From Corylus avellana (taxonomy: Eukaryota > Streptophyta > Magnoliopsida > Fagales > Betulaceae): DNA of 64,000 nt. The DNA lies in assembly GCF_901000735.1 (NCBI RefSeq), contig NC_081541.1:41137021-41201020 (forward strand), written 5' to 3'. The notes beneath the pieces are model-generated. The model ran no database searches. It saw nothing but the letters and a program-made list of their open reading frames with translations, and had not been told where the DNA came from. This document shows, in pieces, positions 28,994 to 41,900 of the stretch (position 1 is its first letter; each line of letters starts with the position of its first letter). A program made the position numbers and the translations under genes.

Positions 28994-30180
28994 ACAAGAA
29001 ATCTCAAATTACTTATAATCACCGAAATTAAGCCAAATTCAAAAACCATGACTAACATGTTGGCGTAAATCCAAATTTTTATAGGAAACTACCTAGTGAA
29101 GGGAGGATGGACCCGTTTAGTATAATTCCAAAGACGGCTATTGACCGCAATTGGAGACATTTCTTTAGGGACATAGTTTTTTAATTAGTATGTGCTTTTC
29201 ATATACTCAATAAATACGTAACAATTTTATAGACCGATTGAAAGGAATTTTTGTCATTTCTTTAGTCTCTTCAAAAGTCCTAATATTATAACCTAAAGAT
29301 TAGAAAATGATATTTATTAATAAACCAAACATACAAATCTTTTCAAAATAATCATTAAATAAATGCTTCAACCTACCCCATGTTGGACCACTCACTTGGT
29401 CTTTGGCTTTTAGTTGTTTTATTTATTTATATTTATTTTTTCTATTCAAATAAAGAAAAGGGAACCTCTCTTGACCTTTACCCGTCTATTCAAATGATTA
29501 GTCACCTTTGAAGTAGTTAACACGGTGATTGATGATTAATCACTCTTTTCTTTTTATTATTGTAGTTTTAAACTTTTTATTTATTTATTTCTACTTATAT
29601 AATATATCATAATCTTCATTTAAAAGACAAACCATAAGATACCTTTAATACACTTAATGATGACTAGTTAGGAATATGAATGAGTATTTACCATGAAGAC
29701 AAGAGGTGAGAATAGAATAACTATTTATATTCATTCGTTTAGTGATAATACATGAACAATCAAATTTTCTCACTGAAATTTAATAAAATTTCTTAAAATA
29801 CCCGAATTCTAAAAATCATTTTCTCTGGCTTCCTATTTTTTTTCCTCATGAGTGGCCAACCACATCAAAAGAAATGAGATTTTTTTGAAAAAAAATAAAA
29901 AAGTTTTGAGTATCAAGAAAACAATTAAAAATAATATTTTTTTACGAAAATGCTATTAGTCATTTAATTAGATTTGGTTAGACAATGCGTGGTTGATAGA
30001 CAAAGATTGGTTTTTTTGGCAAGGTACGGAATGCATCCTCAAATGTTCAATATGATTCCACAAGATCTAGTTTTGTTCAAGTAACGGATTTTAGCCAATT
30101 GAAAGGATCTTTTGATCAATTCTGAGTTCATTTTGATTCCATTAGTTCACCATAATATTTTTATGTAACGTTTTTTTCTC
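28994..30180. other. Intergenic, no gene seen
   Basis: AT-rich, with the remaining unit of the 28695-29030 tandem array at its left. No reading frame or RNA gene could be supported. Confidence 0.4.
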
Positions 30181-30760
30181 TGCCTCCTGTTGCATGTGAC
30201 TTTCCACTGCCTCTCCTCCAGATCTTCAGCCATATTTTTTGGTCTACTGGGTACCACTGCCGCCGCGTGGTCTTCAAGCGCCGGCAAGTTGTCTGCACTG
30301 GCCGAGCTTACTCTGTCTGGTTCTAGGGCTTTAGATGCCCTTACTACCTTTTATGGTGTTCTCTCGATTTGGCTGCAGATTGTCACAAAGCTGTGTTCTT
30401 AGAACTCCGTGTTGGATTTTTCTTCCCTAGGCTTTATTTCGTTCCTCATCAGTGTGTTCTTTGTTGTTGTTGCAGCTATCTTTCGGGTGTGCTGCAACAG
30501 TTTTCTTGATTGCACCATTTATGGTGCACCTCTTCAAATCACCTCTTTTGGTGGCCATGTTTCTTGATTGTTCCAAGAAACAATAGGGTTGCGTCATTTA
30601 TTTGATGCATTTCTTTTTAATTTTGTTTACCTTTTTATTTTTTGTTTACCTACGCTGATGGGGTCGTCTAGGGGTTTATTGTTGTGCTACCCAGCTCTTT
30701 ACTATTTGTTGTAATCTCTTCGTTGAGCTACTTATAAAAAAAATTTAAAAAAAACAAAAA
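30181..30760 (+). mobile_element. Probable LINE or transcript-derived 3' end
   Basis: A GC-richer stretch that ends GTTGTAATCTCTTCGTTGAG, CTACTTATAAAAAAA and then an A-rich tail, the same kind of tail as the LINE at 22661. It holds no RT motif; the open stretch 30190-30402 is unrecognised. A 5'-truncated non-LTR insertion is the simplest reading. Confidence 0.4.
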
Positions 30761-31111
30761 AAAAAAACACACAAAACACTTAAAAAACTGTTTCAATACT
30801 TATGTTATATATCAAAATATTTTTTAAAACAAAAACAAAAAACCCCCAAAACGTATTAACAAACATATCCGTTAACTATTTCTACATAGGACGACGCAAC
30901 TATTTTTAAGTCTATTCCTACTTAACATGTTAATGAAAATTTATAAATTCTACAGATTCAATGATTGATTAGAAAAAAAAAAAAAAAAAAAAATTAATTA
31001 ATTAATTGAAGGATAAATTGAAAAATAGAGACACAGCAGAATCTGGATCGGGTCCACAAGGTCTTCGGCATTTTTGCTTGGAAAGAACACTTCTCCTCAC
31101 CTTCGCCGGCC

Positions 31112-31118
31112 TATAAAA
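31112..31118 (+). promoter_or_regulatory. TATA box of the histidine-phosphatase gene
   Basis: TATAAAA, 62 bases before the ATG, followed by a CT-rich leader with a (TC)n run (31153-31165), typical of plant core promoters. Confidence 0.6.
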
Positions 31119-31173
31119 CTCTTCCCTTCCCAAATATCTTTTTACATCTAAATCTCTCTCTCTCTCACAAGCA

Positions 31174-33075
31174 ATGGACTCCTCGGAACCTAAGACGTTG
31201 CCGGACCACCAAAACGTCGTCGTAATGCGGCACGGGGATCGCATGGACAATTTCGAGCCACTGTGGGTGACGACGGCGAAGAGGCCTTGGGACCCACCGC
31301 TGGTGGAGGATGGCCGGGTCCGGGCCTTCTGCAAGGGCCGGATGATCCGGGCCCAACTCGGCTTCCCAATCCACCGCGTCTTCGTCTCCCCCTTCCTCCG
31401 CTGTGTCCAGACCGCCTTCCAAGTCGTCTCTGCTCTCTGCGCCGTCGATGATTCTCCCAGCGCCCAAACCTCCGATGACGTTTCCATCGACCCCTCCAAA
31501 GTCAAGGTCAAATCCGTCTTTTCACACAACCCACATACATATATACACCAATATTATTTATATAGAATATATATTCCCCTGATATCTGTGTGTTTTGGTT
31601 GAGTTTGATATTTTCATATAATCAATTTTCAGGAATAAAAATTAATAAATTATACAAAAATCTTAGCTCTTTGATTAATTTAATTATTTAATTTATATTT
31701 TAACACAGACATCAATCGAATATGGGTTATGTGAGATGCTAAACAATGAAGCAATCAGACCTCGTTTTTCTCCTAAAGATGGAGACTTTGGCTTCAATAT
31801 CTCGGAGCTTGAAGCAATGCTTCCTGCTGGGACACTGGACAACACTGCCGAACGAGTGTATAAGGAGGTATGCATGGAATACGAATACCCTTTTGATTTT
31901 TTTCATTCTGTGTCAAGAATTTCATGGTATAAATAGACATAGGTGTATATATTTGCACCATGAGCGTGGCTGATAGACAGTTTTTTGCTTGAGGAATCCT
32001 AGTTGCCGCTGTGGGGAGAGACTGTGATGGGTGCAAGGGCTAGATATGTTCATACTGTTCAGGCACTGGCGGATAAGTATCCTACAGAAAACTTGCTTCT
32101 TGTCACTCATGGTATTCTTCATTCTTGGTCACACTCTCTTGAATTTCATTCTCTGTCATTATATCACGAATTAGTTTAGCAGTTTGAATTGTGTAATATT
32201 CATATGATTGTTTAATGCACTTCTTGGTGATTGATCCATCACCATTTATTCTGAAATTTTGAGATAAAAAAATGATGAATTTAATTATTTAATTAAAATT
32301 TAAACACTCTACCTCTTTCTCACGTGTGAATTCAATCTCCCCTCATTAAGCGAGATTCAACATGTGAAATATTTGATTGAAATCAAGGATAAATTGTAGG
32401 GTCGGGATTCGACTTAAAACCTTTGTTATGACATCATGTTGCTTATCAAAAAAAAAAAAAAATGACATCATGTCAAATTACAATTTATCTCAAACCCTTC
32501 TTTTATCTTATCTACGGCCTTGCTCCTCGGCTCCCTATAGCTCCCGCCGCTCGCTATAATAGCTTGCTTCTTGGGTGGCTCACACCCGGGGTGGTATAGC
32601 TAAGCCAGAGTGGGCTCAGTAGTTGGCCTATGTTTCCAGGTGCACGCTTAAGGGCATAAGTAGTTCCACAAATCTCACTGCACTGACCATTGTAAACTCC
32701 TAGTTGTAAAAGAAAGGTGAATATAATTATGTAATTAATATTTTAACAGTGATGATTTTCCTTTATCCTCCTCAAAAAGAAAAAAAAGAAGGTTCCTCTA
32801 TATTTCTGCAAAAACAGCCTCCAAGTAGTGAGTTGTTGTTGACTTATGTTTATGCAGGAGAAGGAGTTGGGGTGGCGGTATCTGCATTCAAGAAGGATGC
32901 CATAGTTTATGAAGTAGAGTATTGTGCATATACTGAATTAAGAAGGCCCATCGTCCACAAAGGCCAGTCATTTACTGTTGGAAGCTTTGAGGTTCTTACA
33001 CGCAATGGCCAGACTGGTATCAGTTTTTGTCCATCAACTGCTGCGGTGGTAGACGATGTCGATGGAATGGCGTAG
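31174..33075 (+). CDS. Histidine phosphatase / phosphoglycerate mutase-like protein
   Basis: Exons 31174-31506, 31709-31867, 32003-32111 and 32858-33075 join in frame into 272 residues. The N-terminal VVVMRHGDRMDN carries the RHG catalytic motif (Arg19-His20-Gly21), and LLLVTHGEGV in exon 3/4 carries the second catalytic histidine (about 200). FVSPFLRCVQTA in between is the conserved Ser/Arg segment. These define the branch-1 histidine phosphatase fold; plant members of this type are annotated as phosphoglycerate mutase family, but the conserved motifs alone do not show mutase activity, and a phosphatase on a small molecule or phosphoprotein is as likely. No signal peptide or membrane segment, so probably cytosolic or nuclear. 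Exon 1 is GC-rich compared with its surroundings. Splice sites are GT-AG throughout. The long third intron holds a dispersed repeat (32280-32440). Confidence 0.9.
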
Positions 33076-34098
33076 TGACCGTGCGCATTGCCCTTTCTTT
33101 TTGTGTGATTTGTCTGCATTTTACATTGGATTCCTCTGATTTGAATTCTTTTAGTCTTGAGGTTCATTGGATGTGCAAGATAATCAGACAAAATCTTTAT
33201 TGAAGTGAATTTTTTTTCGCATTGACTGACTAATGCGAGAAGAGAAGAAATGAAGGAACCTTCCTTTCTTCAGAGTAAGATGACTACCTATTGTCATTTT
33301 CATAGAAGTAAATAAATGTACCCCCTTTTCTTACCTCTGTTTAAGTAAAGAAGGATATGCGTATTTCGAAACTTATGAATTTTCCCTCTAATGAATGAAG
33401 TTGATACCATTCTCTACAAAGAACAACCCCCCCTCTCCCTTTTCTGTGTCTTTATCCCGCAGGTTCCTTACAATGTCATTTTCCCTCTTGAAAAGTACAA
33501 TGAAACGGGCTAAAACTTTCAAGTTAATTGAACAAGTGAAGTGATGAAAAGGGTTTTCTGTAGTCTTGCTTGAACATTTTTGGCAAAAGAATATAAGAAG
33601 GCTTTATTTGCTTGCCAAAAGGTAAGGCGAGTTTGAAGCTTACTGAAATCAGTCCAACGAAGACTTGAAAGGAATTCATTCTATGTTGTTCCTCGTGTCA
33701 AAGTGCTATCAGCATATGTGCATGTGATGGTCTTGAAGGGGATTCCTCTGTTTTGGGATACCCTGCTAATATCAAAGAATTGAAAGAAATTAAAAAAGAA
33801 TCTAATACCCTTTTTTTCTCTCAATGTTTAAACATTTTAAACGCTGATGGTTGCCACCATCCGTGGTGCTCTGATTCGAAGAGGATATATATTGAAAAGA
33901 TAAGATATAAAGGCATGAATATGTTGGAAAATCATCATTTCGAGATCTTTGTTTTCTGTCATTGTTTATTCTGCATTATGAAAGTCAGGAATATGCTATT
34001 GAAAAGTAATGATGCTTTTTGCACTAATTTATCACACTTATTTTACATTGATATGGCGCGTTTTATGTGATTTTTCATGTTAATTACGTAAAAAAAAG
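33076..34098. other. 3' flank of the phosphatase gene
   Basis: Probable 3' UTR at the left. The open stretch at 33753-34070 has no recognisable domain and a composition like non-coding DNA, so I do not call it. Confidence 0.4.
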
Positions 34099-34245
34099 TG
34101 CAAATGCCAAGTGTTCTCCTAATCTTAAATGGATATTATTTTATAAAAACCTGATAAGAGAAATAAGGGCCAATTTCTTTTTTGTTTTTAAATAATATCA
34201 AACTAGGACTAGGAGAATAACAAGAGCACATCTACTATTTCCCCC
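34099..34245. mobile_element. MULE-type MITE, degenerate copy
   Basis: Left end GCAAATGCCAAGTGTTCTCC and right end GGAGAATAACAAGAGCACAT..ATTTCCC are inverted repeats of the same family as 28803-28984 and 34459-34619. It ends in a C run (34242-34253) that blurs the boundary. Confidence 0.55.
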
Positions 34246-34458
34246 CCCCCCCCAAAAAAAGGGTGTGATTATGTGTGAAGTAAGTGTGATAAATGAGCAT
34301 GGAGTACCATTAATACTTGCTATTGAAATTCTAAACCTTAGATTTTGTTGCTATGAAATATGTATAGACAAATGCTACATGTCTTCATAAGTGCATACTC
34401 TCTATCGTAACAACGAAAATTATTTGTTTAAAAAAAAAATTATTATTTGATAAAAAAT

Positions 34459-34619
34459 GGGAAATGCTAGGTATTCTTCGTGTGTTTGTCTGGTCCTATG
34501 TATATTTTATTTTTCTAAAAAATCAAAAAAAAAAAGGCTTTTATTTCTCTCACATGATTTTTATAAAATAATGTTCACCTATGACTAGGAGAATACAAAG
34601 AGAACACCTACCATTTCCC
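34459..34619. mobile_element. MULE-type MITE with 10-bp target duplication
   Basis: Starts GGGAAATGCTAGGT and ends ACCTACCATTTCCC. GATAAAAAAT flanks it on both sides (34449-34458 and 34620-34629). The 9-11 bp duplication length and family resemblance to 28803-28984 support a Mutator-type origin. Confidence 0.85.
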
Positions 34620-34629
34620 GATAAAAAAT

Positions 34630-34916
34630 TCAATAGTAATTTTTACTATCACGATAAAAAACGTGCACTTGTGAGTGCATGTAGCATTTCTCATTACGTA
34701 TATAAAGAGGATGCTGGTTATTTCATGAACATATACTGATAGACTGGAGCAGCAAATTGTCAATATATATTTTAGTCCACAAGAGTCTTGGTACAAATAC
34801 AAGCAGTTACAAAAATTACTACGCCACAAGGGCTTTGTCGAATTCTACCCAATAAACTAGCACAAGTTTTTAGCCTCCAACAACAACAACACAACGTACA
34901 CAATGTCGTCGATAGA
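34630..34916. other. 3' flank of the DUO1 gene
   Basis: Presumed 3' UTR of the minus-strand MYB gene in its right part; no other gene. Confidence 0.4.
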
Positions 34917-37354
34917 TCAACGCTCCGAAGGGCTTGGAGGCGGCTCAATATGATCGAACACATCAGTCGGGAAGTCATCGAAAAAGCTGTCGGGGGTAAT
35001 GTAACTGTCAATTGTTTCATTAGCACCAGTTCTACAACTTCCTACCAGTTCAAACAACTCATGAGCTCCATTTCCGAGACCACAAGTGTCTAACGGTCCA
35101 AACATTTCAAAAATATTGGGGTCTTCAAGTCTGGCAAAGAGCTCCTGGCTTTCCGGCGAGAAGGTGAGCTCCGGTCGCTGAGAAAAAGGGATTTGTGTTT
35201 GGGACTCAATGAATGATGGGTTCTTCTCAGCAGGGGAGAATTCATGGTGAATGAAGTTTGCTTCAAAAGTAAGCAACCTGGGGTTGACAAGATCCGGCAA
35301 TGGCACCATTTTGATCATGTCAGAGTTCTCAATGCAGGATGAGGAGCATGACTGAGCCCGGGCCGATGATTCCTCGGACGAAGAACTGAACTTTGGAGCC
35401 TGAAAAAAAGATTAAGCAGTAATTATTTATCTACCAGCAAAAGTTATAATAAACCCATGTATGTGAGAATGAACAATGCACAATCCAGGTGGCGTCTAGG
35501 AAAACCTGACTCCTCCGATTTCAAAACGTGCGATTTGAAAGATACATTTTTAAAAACATAATTAAGCATTTGATAAAATTGTAGTTTAGTCTTTAAAATC
35601 GTAGTTTAACCTTCAACATACATGGAGCATTTTTGAAAACACAGATTTTTATAGGTTTTCAAATCCCAATTTTTTAAAGAAAACACATTTTCAAACGATA
35701 CATTTTCTATAATTTAGCTTAAAATCACACTTTTAATCTATGAAATCGCAATACTAAACGCTATCTCAAAAACTTTCACACGAAGCTTCCAGCACAATGT
35801 TACAAACTTCGATAGAGAGTCAGAAAAAGAAAATGTGATGAAAAATGGGTTTGAGCAAAAGGGAAAAAAAAAATGAAAAAGAAAATTGTCATTTCTCATA
35901 TCCATATAAAACATGAAAACCAAGCATGTAACATGTTAAACTTCAGCAAATAATATTTAGTTTAAAAACTAGTTGAAAACACCTATGATTTTGGTTCAAC
36001 ATCCTAAAATCAAATTAAGTCTTAACTTAAGAATTATCCAATCCATGTACCTCCAAAGCAAGACGACTGTTGGACCCTTGACAACAACCATGATAGGACT
36101 GAACCACCCTTTTGTTTTTCTGTGATTTGGAGGGTGCCCCTGAATTTTGCAGAATCCTTGCCAGCCTTTTCTGCCTGCTACTCCAAAAGTTCTTCACATC
36201 ATTATCGGTTCTTCCGGGCAGATAAGTTGCGATTCTCGCCCATTTGTTCCCAAACTGTGACTGCAACTCTATCACCATCCTCTCCTCCTCTAGTGAAAAT
36301 TTGCACCCACTTAGGGAGAGACACACACCCCAAGCAAAAATAAGATAAAATCCATCTCAGATATCTTGGTTATAAACCAAACAAGGCATTAATCATAGAA
36401 TTGACTGCAATTGGAGAGAAACCCATGATCCAAATTTTCATCAAATCAAATTCTGCAGAAACCCTTTACACTCTTTTCAACTAATCTACCAATCTACTCA
36501 CTTTACACTCCTCTACCAACAAACATTCTGCACAACAAACAGAAAACTATATACACTCTACTAAAACAGGATCAACCAAGCACCTTCACATGTTCAGCTA
36601 CCACCAAGAACATTTTCCCTTGCCCTCTTAAACTTTCCAACACATCATAGGTACATAGATACATAGATACTTGAGTACAAACATTGTTTGATTGGTTATA
36701 CATCACAAAAGGCATGGAACAAATATTGACAACAAATGGAAAGACACCCATGATCAAAATTTTAATTAAATACCACGATATTCATTGCACCCCAAGCAAA
36801 AATGAGACAAATCCAACACAAATATCTTGGTTATACATCATACAAGGCATTAATCATAATATTGACTGCAATTGGAGAGAAAACCATGATCCACATTTTC
36901 ATCGAATACAACTTCATCCATCGGAGAATTACACAGGCTACATCAATACATGAGTACAAACATTGTCGGAAAGAAACCCATGATCAAAATTTCAATCAAA
37001 TACCACTACATTCATGGCAGAACAGTTGCATAGTTGCATCGACACACACCCCAAGCAAAAATGAGAGAAACCCAACATCGAAATTCAAGATACGTACATA
37101 TAAACAGACTACGCATAAAAACAAACATGTATAGAACTTTCAATGGTGGTGGTGAAGGCTTACTTCTTCAAATTGGGTCTAAGCTTATTAACCCACCGGA
37201 GGCGGCACGACTTTCCAGTCCGCTGCAAGAGGCCTTTGGATCGAATGGAGCTCCAGTCTCTGGGGCCATACTTCTTCACATGGTTTAACAGCACTTCATC
37301 TTCCTCTGCCTTCCATGGCCCTTTTCTTATACCGTCGTCTCTTTTCCCCTCCAT
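34917..37354 (-). CDS. DUO1: R2R3-MYB transcription factor DUO1 (MYB125)
   Basis: Exons on the minus strand are 37354-37164, 36309-36051 and 35399-34917, giving 310 residues (Arabidopsis DUO1 is about 300). R2 has tryptophans at 14, 34 and 54 (KGPWKAEEDEVL, RDWSSIRSKG, CRLRWVNKL); R3 has Phe68 in place of the first Trp, then Trp87 and Trp106 (GNKWARIATYLPGRTDNDVK, NFWSSRQKRL). The LKNGCKF linker and the near-identical RSKGLLQRTGKSC stretch are specific to DUO1, whose family feature is an extra lysine between the repeats. The C-terminus FFDDFPTDVFD is the conserved acidic activation motif. DUO1 is the male-germline regulator that drives sperm-cell division and differentiation in pollen. A stretch at 37235-37255 in exon 1 matches the miR159 target pattern, so silencing outside pollen by miR159 is likely. 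Intron 1 is built of repeats. No frameshift or stop was seen. Confidence 0.93.
35510..35770. mobile_element. Eroded DNA element in DUO1 intron 2
   Basis: Starts near CCGATTTCAAAACGTGCGATTTG and ends near TGAAATCGCAATACTAAACG, with many internal AAATCG(C/T)A / TTGTAGTTTA repeats. A related, more diverged stretch is at 37815-38080. Non-coding. Confidence 0.4.
36322..37090. repeat. Repeats filling DUO1 intron 1
   Basis: The block CACCCCAAGCAAAAAT(G/A)AGA recurs at about 36325, 36788 and 37047. The first two are followed by the same ~120-base stretch (ATATCTTGGTTATA, CAAGGCATTAATCATA, TTGACTGCAATTGGAGAGAA). Shorter related pieces lie at 36690-36780 and 36955-37020. The first unit starts within 20 bases of the exon 2 acceptor. 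Confidence 0.75.
37235..37255 (-). promoter_or_regulatory. Predicted miR159 target site in DUO1 exon 1
   Basis: On the mRNA strand this 21-base stretch (TGGAGCTCC, ATTCGATCCAAA) pairs with miR159a with one mismatch (miRNA position 12) and two G:U pairs, counted from the known miR159 sequence recalled by me. It overlaps the codons for the WSSIRSK part of R2. Arabidopsis DUO1 is listed among miR159-type MYB targets. Confidence 0.7.
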
Positions 37355-37639
37355 TGCTCAGAATTCTCACTCTCAAAATTCCCAAAAATCTCTCATAAAC
37401 ACATTCACTTTTCACTGGAATTTTGTCTTGTTTTTTTGCTTTGTTCTCTCAAACGCTTCACTGGGTTTTTTCCTCTGCTTTTGGTTCTTCGACTCTCTTC
37501 TCTCTTGTGTGTGTTTTCCTTATCCTTTGTTTGGAGTGACAGTTAAGACGGTTACTCCCACTACCCTCCACGAAACAGCCCCACTCCCCCAAATTTTTCT
37601 CTGGTTTGAAACGTGGCACCTTGTGAAATGACAGAAATG

Positions 37640-38600
37640 GCCCTTGTTTGAAATAAAGCAGCCCTCCCGCTTAACCCTTGCTTTACTAGTTGTTATTTGG
37701 TAAAAGTTTATTATTTACAGGATACAAAATTATATATATATATTCAAATTAGTTCAAAGTTGAGTTAATTATTTATTTATTTTAAAATCCTCCTAATGGT
37801 TTTTCATAAAGAATTTTCAAATATTGTCCAAAATCTTTTCACTTTAGTAGACCAAACGTGCAATTTAAAACCAAATTGCAAAAACTGTATCGTTTAAGAA
37901 TGTGTTTTTAAAAAATTGTGATTTTAATATATAGAAAAATATGTAGTTTAAAATCATAACGATTTTAAAAGCTAAACTGCAATTTTATCAAATGCTGAAC
38001 TACAATTTTAAAGATCGTGCTTTCAAATTACATGTTTTAAAATCCTATTACTAAATCGAACATTTTGAAATCACAAACCTACCACTTTCCAAAAAAATAC
38101 AAGTTTCTAGTTGAGCAAGATACAATTCTTCTTCTTTTTTGTAGTTGTTGTACAGAACAACTTACACATAAAACCTGCATTGAAAGCAAAGAAAACTGAT
38201 TCTCTCAAAATACAGGACATGCACCTATAGGCCCAAAGTCTGACAGACAAGCATTTGGAATTACGCAAAGAAAGGGTGCAGGATATCCAAGAAACTTGAA
38301 AAAAATCTGGTAAAAGATAACAATCAGAAGCCTAAAAGCAATATGGAAATACTTTCATTCTTATTGTTTGTCATTTTCTGGCTAAAGAGCCTACTCCCAT
38401 GGAAAAGACATGTATCCCAACATTCACTTTCTTTCTGGCAAGTTTAGTAGCGATTAAACTCAATACAATACAAATGTGACAAGGGCAAAACAGAGGCATT
38501 TCTTTTCTCCTACATAAAAGATCAGAAGCCATTACTGACAACTTCCCAAAAAATGGCATAAGGCTTTACAAAAAATATAAAATTGCCCAACTAATCAGGT
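37640..38600. other. Intergenic between DUO1 and the SWIM gene
   Basis: Holds the DUO1 upstream region (left) and probably part of the SWIM gene 3' UTR (right), with an eroded repeat at 37815-38080. No gene. Confidence 0.4.
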
Positions 38601-38945
38601 GAGTCAGCCTTAATGCTCTGCTATAATTAAATTGATGAAATATTTACATGAAGAACCTAAGATAGAGCACCATTTTCAGCCATGGTAATTGCAGCACTAG
38701 TCTCTGCCTGGTGTTTGTTGGACCCTGAAACAGTTCCTTTACCGGCCGTATGATCGGCACTACTAAAACAATGGCTGGCAAATAATCTCGTTATTGGAGT
38801 CTCCATTTCCAGCACCCTTTTGAAATGTACACCAATCTCAAAAGAAGCAATTGAAGAATCTTCTCACAAGAGCCAGTTTCATAAGCTGAAACCTGCGAAG
38901 GCCATTGTTCCGAGATGTAATTTTCCATCACAAGGAGCATGTTAA

Positions 38946-41900
38946 CTACAATTCTGTGTGTTCAGCCATCATGCTGCCAACTGCCTTTGCATCGTGACTA
39001 ACATCAGAATCATCTGCAATGTGATCATGAATACTTTCCAATTCTATCCCTTCATTCTCCTTGATGAAACCTGAAGTTTCAACCATATCAACCACCTGTG
39101 ATCCAACAGGCAAGGATATAGATGGGGAGGTCTTGGGATCAGTATCAGGAGTGCTAGAAACTGTAGGCCCAACATCATTGACTGAGAGACCATTTTGATG
39201 GGTCACTGTGCATTGCTCCCGAAACTCCCTAGTTGATGGAGGAACATCAATGGACTGTGACTCCACATCCATCATACTTTCATGGCAATCTTTATTTAAG
39301 ATATCATCTTGAAACCGATTCCCGTCACTAAGAGCATCATTTGGAGGTGGTTCGGTCAACACTCTACCTCCATCCTCTGAAAAGACATTGCTGGCTACAA
39401 CCTCATCAACAGAATACAACCCGGGTGGGGAAATACAGATGGATGATGGCTCAACATCCATCTCAGCACAAGGATCAATCATTTCACCATCCACATCACC
39501 TCTAATACTGTCAGGAGCATCATTTGCATCCTCACAATTCTCATCATGCGATGATACATCCTCATCCATACAGTTACTCTCATTTACTAATTCTCTATCC
39601 TGATTAGCAGAAACCATCTCAACAGATTCCTGCTCAATGTTATCTACAGTATGTTTCTGAATGGTATCTAAAGTAGTCTGGCTGCTATCTAAATCAACCA
39701 GTGCGTTTAACTGCTTCTGTACACAAACTGCTAAAGAAACAGCATGATCACGAATCAAAGAATCATGGGGAGGGCAGTGTAGCATGTCAAACAATGCCTT
39801 GCGGTACTGAAATAAGCTGATAGATGGCATAGTAGATCCTCGTTTACGGCATATGCTAATAACTTTTAACATATGCTCACACAAATTGCCCATTTCTGCC
39901 CAACTGCAATTGCAAATACCAAACTGCGAACCAGGATTCCAGACAACATAAGCTTTATCTTGATTAAGCTGGTCAGCAACTTTTGCACATCTACCTTCTA
40001 TGACAACATCAGAATCTGGAATCTTTAATGCTTTGCGCCAAGATGTTAAACCACTCACCCACTCATCTCTCCAATATCGTGAAAAATCATCCTTCCCTGA
40101 GTACTCATCAAGCCAGAAGTAAGAATGCACTTTTGTACCCAACTTATCAACCAACCAATCGGCGCGTTGATAAACACCAGGGTCCTTTTCATTCAACAAC
40201 CTGAGCTTTAGTTGGTTGTGGTAAAACTCCATTGCGGCACATGTCTCCTGGCTGGCAAGTGGAAGAGATTTTAGCGCCGTAATCCATGCTCCTGAGTCAG
40301 AAGAAATGTCTCAATTCAATAATTTCTTACCAACAAAGAAAAATACAAAAACTACAGGCTATTTTAGAGCAAGACTTCACAATTTCACCCTAGACAGTCA
40401 AGTTGATCTTTTACCAATTAATGCCTACTCATTTTGCTAAGAATCATAAGACTGACCATATCACCAAAAACAAGTACATAAACACACACACCCACAGATT
40501 TTGATATTGCTATGTAGATCAACATTAATTTCAGAAGCGCATAAATCATTTTGCAGGATATAGTCCATTCCAAGAAATGCCAGTAAATGTTGAAGAGCCA
40601 GAATAAAAGATACAAAAATGATCATCTATTTAGAAAGGGGAGACCAACCCATTCTCGGATACCATATTGCTTTAAAGTAATCCATAAAATCTGACTCATC
40701 GATAAAATCATCCAATAGATCCTCAAACAAGCCAACGGTTCCTTGTCCTTGGCAGATTTTATCCACTGCCTGCCCAAGCCGTCTTGAAATCTCCACTAGC
40801 ATCTCAGTTGCCAAACATTTTTTTACTAAGTTTTTATGCCATATATGACGGACCCGCCAAAAGCATATCAACACTGAGCACTCAAACACATCCCTGAGAA
40901 AAATGCATAAGACATATAAATTCAACAATTCAAGCAAGTACAAGAAATTTAAAAACAAATTACTGCTCATAAATTGGACTAGCAACCATATCCAAGGGGT
41001 AGCTCAATCGGCTGGGGACCATGCCTCATGAAGCGGAGATCATCAGTTCAAATTCTCCTCCTCTTTTTCCCTCCTCTTGTGAGGACATGTTAAAAAAAAA
41101 AAAAAAAAAGGGCTAGCAACCCCAAAAGAGGTTTTTGGTCAGTCTCTTTAGCTTGATCACGCCTTTGCCATAAGCAATTATGTGTTATGAAATTACTGAA
41201 GCTGCCTTTTTCTTTTGATAAGGAACTATATTAAAGCAACTCCTAAAAATCACAATCTAAAAGTCCAAAAGATCTATAGATCTCGAAGAAGAAATGGAAT
41301 GATACGAAGTTCTGAGGAATAAAAATTTAATCAAGGTCAAGATATTACTGAAGCTACTTTTGAGCCATATAATACAATATGAGATGGAGTATCAACAAGC
41401 AGTTACACCCTAAATTTAGAAGGTTAAAAACAGAGGCGCCAACGGCCTCAATATTGCTTTAGATCTTGGGGATCCATTTAAGATAAAACTGAATCAAGTA
41501 CTTTGAAACAAACTAATCAAGTTGTCATGTAACCAGCTTCCCACTGCCACCTCTATAAGCAATGAGAGCCATGGAATAATTTTCTAAGAAAAATAATTCT
41601 TCAAGCATATACTTAGCCACTTTCTGTCTGGAATTTGAGCAGTAGATTTAGCACTCAACCTGATTGTAAGGACATCAGCTAGCGGATCATCCACAATGAA
41701 CCCAGCCAACTTCCAAGTAGGATCTTTTGTGCGAACTCTGTTGTAAAGAGCCCTCATCCATCTATGCACGTCTGAACTAGCAAATCTTGGTGCTATTATC
41801 CAAGCTACAGGGATAGCCTTGTTGTCTGAGTTGAATACAACAAGACTGTGAACGGGATGCTAGATCAATTTGCAGAGAAAGCATAGTTAGTTTCTCATGA

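Noticed and set aside
33753..34070. 106-codon frame downstream of the phosphatase gene
   Set aside because: AT-rich, no domain, no splice context; likely chance.
37143..37631. 162-codon plus-strand frame
   Set aside because: Antisense shadow of DUO1 exon 1 and its leader.
40988..41112. Possible tRNA gene (TAGCTC…GGTTCAAATTC-like boxes)
   Set aside because: No cloverleaf can be folded through to a 3' acceptor stem, and a poly-A tail with target duplications marks it as a SINE.
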